Shown here piece after piece: positions 21,606 through 26,795 of a stretch of 26,795 bases of DNA. The position numbers and the translations under genes are program-made. Under the pieces are notes generated by a model. It did not search any database. It was not told where the DNA came from and saw only the letters and a list, made by a program, of their open reading frames with translations. The stretch's first letter is position 1. Every line of letters starts with the position of its first letter. The stretch is from an uncultured Collinsella sp. (GTDB lineage Bacteria > Actinomycetota > Coriobacteriia > Coriobacteriales > Coriobacteriaceae): positions 1-26,795 of the forward strand of contig CALLNU010000023.1 of assembly GCA_938005465.1 (NCBI GenBank), in the 5' to 3' direction.

Positions 21606-23048
21606 ATGGCAGCGGGAAGTTCGAAAGGCATCAAGCAGTTCAAGGTCCCGCACGTATATGCGATCATCTTTGCACTCATGGTCATCTTCGCTGTTCTCAC
21701 GTGGATTGTTCCCTCTGGGTCCTATCAGCGTCAGGAGGTGAACGGTCGTGAAGTCACTGTCGCAGGTACGTATGAGCAGAGTGAAAAGACATATATTGAC
21801 GAGGAAACCGGGGATGAAGTAGATCTCAGACAAGGCGTCTTCGATGTTCTTCAGGCTCCAACGCGCGGTATACAAGAGGCAATTGAGGTCGTTGCATTCA
21901 TCTTGATTGTGGGTGGTTCGTTTCAGGTTATTACTAAAACGGGCGCTATCACGAGCGGAATGGGTCGTGTCGTTCGCCGCTTTAAGAACAAAGACATTCT
22001 AATTATTCCTATTGCGATGGTTCTCTTTGCATTGGGCGGAACGAGCTTTGGCATGGCGGAAGAAACTCTCCCGTTCTTTGCGATCTTCATGCCAATTATG
22101 ATGGCTATGGGCTTCGACTCGATGACGGCGTTCATGGTCGTGTTCGTTGGAGCGCGCACGGGTTACATCGCCTCAACGATTAATCCGTTTAATGTTCTCA
22201 TTGCGCAGGGTATTCTTGGTATTCAGGGCAACCCCCAGCTGTGGCTGCGTATGATTGCCTGGGTTGTTTTGACCGCCGTTGCAATTACTTGGGTTGTCCT
22301 CTATGCACGAAGGGTAAAGAAGAACCCTGAGTCATCGATCACATTTGAGGATGATATCGCCAAGAAAGTCGAGTTCGCTGCCGATGAATCTGCCCTTGAC
22401 GCGGAATTTACGGGTCGTCAAAAAGGCGTGCTTGCGGTATTTATCGCTGGAATGTGCCTTATCATCTGGGGACTTGTGACCCAGGGCTGGTATATGAACG
22501 AGATTTCTGCGGTCTTTTTGGCCATGGGCCTGTTGGCTGGTGTTATTGCGGGCTTTAGTCAGGACGTCATCGCTCAGGAATTTGTTGCGGGTATCGCTGA
22601 CTTTGCTTTCTCGGCAATTGTCGTTGGACTTGCGCGTGGCATCCTTGTCATTGCCTCTGACGGCATGATCATTGATACCATCCTCAATGCGCTCGCTACT
22701 GGTCTGGGCGGCATCCCGGCGGTTCTCTTTACTACGCTTCTTTATGCGGTTGAGAACCTCCTGGCGATTCTGGTTCCCAGCTCATCTGGCCTTGCAGCAC
22801 TGACCGCTCCCATTTTTGGACCCTTGACCGAACTCATGGGCCTTAATCCCGAGGCTGCCGTGTGGGCTCTCTCCATGGGTAGCGCGACGATGTCTTTGAT
22901 CTGTCCTACTAGCGCCATTCTTGTAGCGGGTTTGGGCGTGTGTAAGATCAAGCTTGGCCAGTGGTGGAAGACCGTTTGGAAATTTTTCTTGGTCGTGTCG
23001 CTCATCAATATCGTATTCGTAGCAATCTCGGGACTTATTGCCCTGTAG
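21606..23048 (+). CDS. YfcC-family transporter, probable arginine/ornithine exchanger
   Basis: A 480-residue integral membrane protein with about 11-12 hydrophobic helices. AAGGAGG (21595-21601) precedes ATG 21606. Recognisable family parts are KVPHVYAIIFALMVIFAVL at the N-terminus with the following WIVPSGSYQR, an inner GGTSFGMAEETLPFFAI, GYIASTINPFNVLIAQG and a C-terminal LLAILVPSSSGLAALTAP. These fit the YfcC/DcuC (C4-dicarboxylate carrier-like) superfamily, whose members occur in arginine deiminase clusters as arginine/ornithine antiporters. Being first in the unit and followed 28 bases later by arginine deiminase supports that role, but the substrate is inferred from context. Direct sequence relation to the classical ArcD family (APC superfamily) is not implied. 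Confidence 0.85.
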   Translation: MAAGSSKGIKQFKVPHVYAIIFALMVIFAVLTWIVPSGSYQRQEVNGREVTVAGTYEQSEKTYIDEETGDEVDLRQGVFDVLQAPTRGIQEAIEVVAFILIVGGSFQVITKTGAITSGMGRVVRRFKNKDILIIPIAMVLFALGGTSFGMAEETLPFFAIFMPIMMAMGFDSMTAFMVVFVGARTGYIASTINPFNVLIAQGILGIQGNPQLWLRMIAWVVLTAVAITWVVLYARRVKKNPESSITFEDDIAKKVEFAADESALDAEFTGRQKGVLAVFIAGMCLIIWGLVTQGWYMNEISAVFLAMGLLAGVIAGFSQDVIAQEFVAGIADFAFSAIVVGLARGILVIASDGMIIDTILNALATGLGGIPAVLFTTLLYAVENLLAILVPSSSGLAALTAPIFGPLTELMGLNPEAAVWALSMGSATMSLICPTSAILVAGLGVCKIKLGQWWKTVWKFFLVVSLINIVFVAISGLIAL

Positions 23049-23076
23049 GTTTCATGGCTGAAATGGAGTAACAGGA

Positions 23077-24321
23077 ATGTCTAAAGGACTGAATGTACAC
23101 AGCGAGATTGGTAAGCTCAAGAAAGTTGTGCTTCACCGCCCCGGTCGTGACCTTGTGAACGTAAAGGCGGAAGAGTTCGAGGATGTCTGGATTCACGACT
23201 GTTTCTATCTTGATGTGGCTCAAAAGGAGCATGATGCCTTTGCGGATCTTCTGAAGAGCGAAGGTGTTGAGGTTCTCTATATGGAGAAACTCGTTGCTGA
23301 AGCGCTGGATGCATGCCCCTCGGCTCGCGCTGAGTTTACCGATACATTTATGGCTGAGAGCGGGATTGTCAATCCTCTGCTTGAGCAGGCTGTTCGTGAA
23401 AAGCTCGACGCTATTTCAGATTCGTATCAGTTTGTACTTGAGGCTATGGGGGGGTATCGTTATCGTGACCTTGAGCTGCCTCGCGTCTCGACTACGCTTA
23501 GTATGATGGATAATGAGGATGCGAAGCCCGATGATTTGGTGTTGAAGCCTCTTCCGAGCTCATATTTCTCTCGCGATCCTCTTGCTTCCGTGGGCAAAGG
23601 CGTTCTGCTTCACCATATGTATTGGAAACAGCGAGATCGTGAAGTGCCCTTCTATGAAGCGATTTTCAAATACCATCCCGATTATGTAGGGACTCCGATT
23701 TGGTACGACCATAAGAATCCCTGGCATATCGAGGGCGGTGATGTGCTTAACATTAACGCTCATACCTTGGCTATTGGAATTAGCCAGCGAACTGGGGCGG
23801 CTGCGATTGAGGAGCTTGCAAAGAATTTGTTCTGGGGATCTGGGAATTCTGAGATCGATACCGTTTACGCTATTAAAATCCCCAACGGCTATGCTTACAT
23901 GCATCTTGACACCGTTTGCACCATGGTGGATTTCGATAAGTTCACAGTTTATCCCGGTATTTTTGAGACCCTTCGTGTTTATCGTCTGACTCGTGGTGAC
24001 TCTGAGGGAATGGTCGCTGTTCAAGAGATTGATGACACGCTTGAACATATTCTTGAAATGGCTACTGGCGTGGAGAAGGTGCAGCTTATTGAGTGCGGTG
24101 CCGGCGATATGGTTGAGGCATCTCGCGAGCAGTGGAACGACGGGTCGAACACTCTTGCCGTTGCTCCTGGTAAAGTCTGTGTTTACGAGCGCAATGTTGT
24201 CACAAATGATGAGCTCTACAAGAACGGTTTGGAACTTTTGGTCGTTCCCTCCGAGGAGCTGTCCCGCGGTCGTGGCGGCCCGCGCTGCATGAGCATGCCC
24301 TTCTGGCGCGAAGATATTTAG
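23077..24321 (+). CDS. arcA: Arginine deiminase
   Basis: A 414-residue protein, the usual ArcA length. GGAG (23065-23068) lies 8 bases before ATG 23077. All catalytic positions are seen: YFSRDP (Asp167), WHIEGGD (His217, Glu219), YMHLDT (His276, Asp278) and GRGGPRCMSMP (Cys404). The substrate-contacting arginines in KQRDRE and ISQRTG are present, as is Arg399. It hydrolyses arginine to citrulline and ammonia, yielding ammonia against acid stress and feeding citrulline to the next enzyme. Codons are rich in T-ending forms (GTT, GCT, CTT), unlike the GC-ending usage of flanking genes. It lies between the transporter and carbamoyltransferase genes in one unit. Confidence 0.95.
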   Translation: MSKGLNVHSEIGKLKKVVLHRPGRDLVNVKAEEFEDVWIHDCFYLDVAQKEHDAFADLLKSEGVEVLYMEKLVAEALDACPSARAEFTDTFMAESGIVNPLLEQAVREKLDAISDSYQFVLEAMGGYRYRDLELPRVSTTLSMMDNEDAKPDDLVLKPLPSSYFSRDPLASVGKGVLLHHMYWKQRDREVPFYEAIFKYHPDYVGTPIWYDHKNPWHIEGGDVLNINAHTLAIGISQRTGAAAIEELAKNLFWGSGNSEIDTVYAIKIPNGYAYMHLDTVCTMVDFDKFTVYPGIFETLRVYRLTRGDSEGMVAVQEIDDTLEHILEMATGVEKVQLIECGAGDMVEASREQWNDGSNTLAVAPGKVCVYERNVVTNDELYKNGLELLVVPSEELSRGRGGPRCMSMPFWREDI

Positions 24322-24353
24322 TTGCAAATCCACTGTGATAGGAGATGGCGAAT

Positions 24354-25364
24354 ATGGGTGTTAACATCGCTGGGCGCAGTTTTCTGAAGCTGCTTGATTA
24401 CACGACGGAAGAGATTGAGTATCTGCTTGAGCTTTCTGCTAACTTCAAAAGCATGAAGCGTGCCGGTGTTCCGCATAAATACCTTGAAGGTAAGAATATT
24501 GTTTTGCTATTTGAGAAGACTTCCACGCGTACTCGTTGCGCCTTCGAAGTTGGTGCACTTGACCTTGGCATGGGTGTAACTTATTTGGATCCGGGCTCGT
24601 CCCAGATGGGCAAAAAGGAGTCGATTGAGGACACGGCTCGCGTCCTTGGCCGCATGTATGACGGAATTGAATACCGCGGCTTTGAGCAGACGAAGGTTGA
24701 GGAGCTTGCTGCAAAAGCTGGGGTTCCCGTTTGGAATGGGCTGACTACTGAATTTCACCCGACTCAAGTGCTTGCCGATATTCTGACCATGCGTGAAGAG
24801 TTTGGAGAGATTAAGGGCAGGAAACTTACATTTTTTGGTAAGGCGGCCGGAAACGTTGCCGATTCGCTCATGGTCATTTGCGCTAAGCTCGGCATTAACT
24901 ACTGTTCTTGCGGCCCAATCGGGGGAAATTCGGAGGGGGCTACATCCTATGACCCTGAACTCCTTGCAGAATGTAGTCGTATTGCGGCCGAGCATGGATC
25001 GACGATTACCATTACAGAGGATATTGAGGAAGGCGCTCGTGATGCCGATGTAATTTACACGGATGTTTGGGTTGGCATGGGTCAGCCCGCAGAGCTGTGG
25101 GAAAGCCGCATTAAGCTCATGTCGCCGTATCGTGTGACCGCTGAGGTGATGTCTATGGCAAAGCCCGAGGCGATTTTCCTCCACTGCCTTCCGAGCTTCC
25201 ACGATACTAATACTACTGTTGGTGCCGAAATTGCTGAGAAGTTTGGAGTCACCGAAATGGAAGTCACGGACGAGGTTTTTGAGTCCGATAAATCTCGTGT
25301 TTTCCAAGAAGCGGAGAATCGCATGCATACGATTAAGGCGGTGATGTACGCAACGCTTAAGTAG
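24354..25364 (+). CDS. arcB: Ornithine carbamoyltransferase (probably catabolic)
   Basis: A 336-residue protein from ATG 24354. An earlier ATG at 24345 touches the AGGAG ribosome site, whereas 24354 is 9 bases from it and gives the standard N-terminus (MGVNIAGRSFLKLLDYT). Motifs: STRTR (57-61) for carbamoyl phosphate, FHPTQVLAD (134-142), DVWVGMGQ for the domain that binds ornithine, and HCLPSFHD (277-284) with the active-site cysteine 278. In the deiminase pathway it splits citrulline by phosphorolysis to ornithine and carbamoyl phosphate. Its place after arcA favours that direction. The anabolic enzyme ArgF has the same fold, so the symbol rests on context. No carbamate kinase gene follows. 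Confidence 0.92.
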   Translation: MGVNIAGRSFLKLLDYTTEEIEYLLELSANFKSMKRAGVPHKYLEGKNIVLLFEKTSTRTRCAFEVGALDLGMGVTYLDPGSSQMGKKESIEDTARVLGRMYDGIEYRGFEQTKVEELAAKAGVPVWNGLTTEFHPTQVLADILTMREEFGEIKGRKLTFFGKAAGNVADSLMVICAKLGINYCSCGPIGGNSEGATSYDPELLAECSRIAAEHGSTITITEDIEEGARDADVIYTDVWVGMGQPAELWESRIKLMSPYRVTAEVMSMAKPEAIFLHCLPSFHDTNTTVGAEIAEKFGVTEMEVTDEVFESDKSRVFQEAENRMHTIKAVMYATLK

Positions 25365-25370
25365 CGGGGC

Positions 25371-25419
25371 GTTGAGAAAACAGTCGCAAATCTGTTTGCC
25401 ATACTATATTTCTCTCAAC
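25371..25419 (+). repeat. Imperfect hairpin downstream of the carbamoyltransferase gene
   Basis: GTTGAGAAA (25371-25379) can pair with TTTCTCTCAAC (25409-25419) with a two-base bulge; an inner ACAG/CTGT pairs too. It is AT-rich, lacks a T-run after it and is probably part of the leader or end region rather than a terminator. Confidence 0.3.
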
Positions 25420-25449
25420 AAGCTGATAGGATACAGGGGAGAATGATGC

Positions 25450-25483
25450 GCGCGTCAGTCGATTTTTTCGACTGACGCGCTTT
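25450..25483 (+). terminator. Strong hairpin between the arginine unit and queA, probable terminator
   Basis: GCGCGTCAGTCGA (25450-25462) and TCGACTGACGCGC (25468-25480) form a perfect 13-pair stem around a TTTTT loop, followed by only TTTG. It lies 86 bases after the carbamoyltransferase stop and just 15 bases before the queA ribosome-site/start region. It probably ends the arginine transcript or regulates queA entry. The short T-tail keeps the call uncertain. Confidence 0.6.
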
Positions 25484-25498
25484 GTGAAAGAGGCAAAG

Positions 25499-26710
25499 AT
25501 GCGTACCGATGATTTTGACTACAACCTTCCTGAGGAACTGATCGCCCAGGCGCCTGCCGAGCCGCGCGACTCCTGCCGCCTGCTGGTGGTTGATCGCAAA
25601 GGCTCCGAGACAGGAACGCCGTTAGGGCATGGCGGCACCGTCGAGCACCGCATCTTCCGTGACATCATCGACTATATCGAGCCGGGCGACGTGCTCGTCA
25701 TCAACCAGACGCGCGTGATGCCGGCCCGTCTTATCGGTCGCAAGACGGGCTCGGGCGGCGTGGTCGAGACGTTGCTGCTCAAGCGCCGCGAGGATGTTGA
25801 CCCGCTGGGCCATGTTTGGGAGTGCTTGGTCAAGCCGGGTAAGCGCCTGAAGCCCGGTGCTCAGATTGAGTATCGCGCCGGTGGCGCTCATGCGCCCGAG
25901 GGGGCTCCCGTGGTGCTGACGGCCGAGGTCGTCGACTTTGTCACCGATAGTCGCGGCGGCCGCCTGGTGCGTTTTGAGCCGGCCGGTTGCAATGCCGCCG
26001 GCGAGCCGCGCACGCTTGACGAGGCCATCCATGCTGCCGGTCACGTGCCGCTGCCGCCCTACATTACCGATTACGAGGGCGATCCCGAGAAATATCAGAC
26101 CGTGTACGCCATGAAGGAGGAGCACTCGGCTGCCGCTCCCACGGCGGGCCTGCATTTTACTCCTGAGCTCATGGCCGCTATCGAGGCCAAGGGTGCCAAG
26201 TTTGCCGCCGTCGAGCTCGAGGTGGGCATCGATACCTTCCGCTTGGTGGAGGAGGACGACCCCACGCAGCACGTCATGCACACCGAGCGCTACCACGTGT
26301 CGCAGGAGGTTGTCGACGCCGTGCATAAGGCCAAGGCCGAGGGTCATCGTGTGATCGCCGTCGGCACTACCGCGGTGCGCTCGCTCGAGAGCGCGTTTGA
26401 CACGGACGCGCCGGTGTCCGATCCGGCCGTGACGGCGCACTATTTTGAAGGCCGCGAGGACGGGGCCGATACGCTTGGCCGCGGTGACATCGTGGTGCGC
26501 GAGAACGCCACGACTCAGCTTTACCTCATGCCTGGCTCGACCTATCACGTGGTCGACGCGCTGATCACGAACTTCCATGTGCCGCGCTCCACGCTCATGA
26601 TGCTCGTGAGCGCGCTTGCCACCCGCGACCAGATCATGGATGCCTACGCCGCTGCCATCGAGGAGCGCTACCGCTTCTTCAGCTTTGGCGACGCGATGCT
26701 CATTTGTTAG
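25499..26710 (+). CDS. queA: S-adenosylmethionine:tRNA ribosyltransferase-isomerase QueA
   Basis: A 403-residue protein. ATG 25499 is chosen since AGAGG (25489-25493) lies 5 bases upstream and the resulting N-terminus (MRTDDFDYNLPEELIAQAP) is standard for QueA; the in-frame GTG at 25484 abuts the upstream hairpin. Further QueA blocks are VINQTRVMPARL, AAPTAGLHFTPELM, GTTAVRSLES and LITNFHVPRSTLMMLVSA. It transfers the ribose part of S-adenosylmethionine to preQ1 at tRNA position 34 to make epoxyqueuosine, the substrate of QueH, which is also in this window. It is longer than many family members because of small insertions around residues 170 and 310-325. Hairpins flank it on both sides. Confidence 0.95.
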   Translation: MRTDDFDYNLPEELIAQAPAEPRDSCRLLVVDRKGSETGTPLGHGGTVEHRIFRDIIDYIEPGDVLVINQTRVMPARLIGRKTGSGGVVETLLLKRREDVDPLGHVWECLVKPGKRLKPGAQIEYRAGGAHAPEGAPVVLTAEVVDFVTDSRGGRLVRFEPAGCNAAGEPRTLDEAIHAAGHVPLPPYITDYEGDPEKYQTVYAMKEEHSAAAPTAGLHFTPELMAAIEAKGAKFAAVELEVGIDTFRLVEEDDPTQHVMHTERYHVSQEVVDAVHKAKAEGHRVIAVGTTAVRSLESAFDTDAPVSDPAVTAHYFEGREDGADTLGRGDIVVRENATTQLYLMPGSTYHVVDALITNFHVPRSTLMMLVSALATRDQIMDAYAAAIEERYRFFSFGDAMLIC

Positions 26711-26737
26711 TTACGCGGTTCTACGAACCGCGTAACT
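26709..26737 (+). repeat. Perfect 12-bp hairpin overlapping the queA stop
   Basis: AGTTACGCGGTT (26709-26720) and AACCGCGTAACT (26726-26737) pair perfectly around CTACG. It begins inside the queA stop codon. No T-run follows, so it may be a factor-assisted terminator or a stabilising 3' hairpin. Beyond it, 26738-26795 shows no gene start. A minus-strand frame open from 26795 to a stop at 26721 cannot be identified. Confidence 0.55.
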
Positions 26738-26795
26738 GCTCGACGCTGCGCGGGCCGCATTTGGACAATCTGACGTTCAACTTCAAGGGCGCGAC

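Overview
The window is a stretch of chromosome from a high-GC, anaerobic Gram-positive bacterium. The best guess is a gut Coriobacteriia (Collinsella-like) actinobacterium. The guess rests on GC-rich codon use, strong AAGGAGG-type ribosome sites, a class III fructose-bisphosphatase, an arginine deiminase pathway, a cobalamin riboswitch ahead of long surface proteins, and familiar Collinsella-type protein sequences. No marker gene settles the taxonomy. No tRNA, rRNA, CRISPR array, transposase or phage gene was seen.

Layout. 1-3744: the 3' part of a C69 dipeptidase, then a two-gene unit of a small phasin-like protein and an AarF/UbiB-type kinase, closed by a terminator. 3743-8898: a promoter, a cobalamin riboswitch and two overlapping genes for surface proteins. 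The first (1309 aa) carries four DUF4430 (transcobalamin C-terminal-like) domains, a PQQ-type beta-propeller, an InlB-type repeat, a charged stalk and a C-terminal anchor. The second (300 aa) is a membrane-anchored protein with one DUF4430 domain. I read this as a B12-repressed corrinoid-capture system and consider it the most interesting part of the window.

8935-14397: on the minus strand, two GtrA-type membrane proteins, one directly downstream of a class III fructose-1,6-bisphosphatase; a DegV fatty-acid-binding protein on the plus strand; and a TIM-barrel protein of unknown function on the minus strand. 14589-14759 holds a 56-residue single-helix membrane protein that is easily missed. 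14784-18097 (minus): an RsmB/NOP2-type RNA cytosine methyltransferase downstream of a divergent methionyl-tRNA synthetase-like protein whose KMSKS loop is degenerate. 18230-19382: a DUF3267 membrane zincin-like protein coupled to QueH, the cobalamin-independent epoxyqueuosine reductase.

19443-25364 is an arginine deiminase locus, visibly richer in A+T than its surroundings. On the minus strand a divergent arginine deiminase paralogue is followed after 2 bases by an HTH/S24-like regulator. Divergently on the plus strand run a YfcC-family transporter, a canonical arginine deiminase and ornithine carbamoyltransferase. The 253-bp divergent region holds a 15-bp near-repeat 31 bp apart. No carbamate kinase gene is present. 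QueA, the enzyme two steps before Q in queuosine synthesis, follows at 25499-26710, flanked on both sides by perfect hairpins. The arginine locus therefore sits between two queuosine genes.
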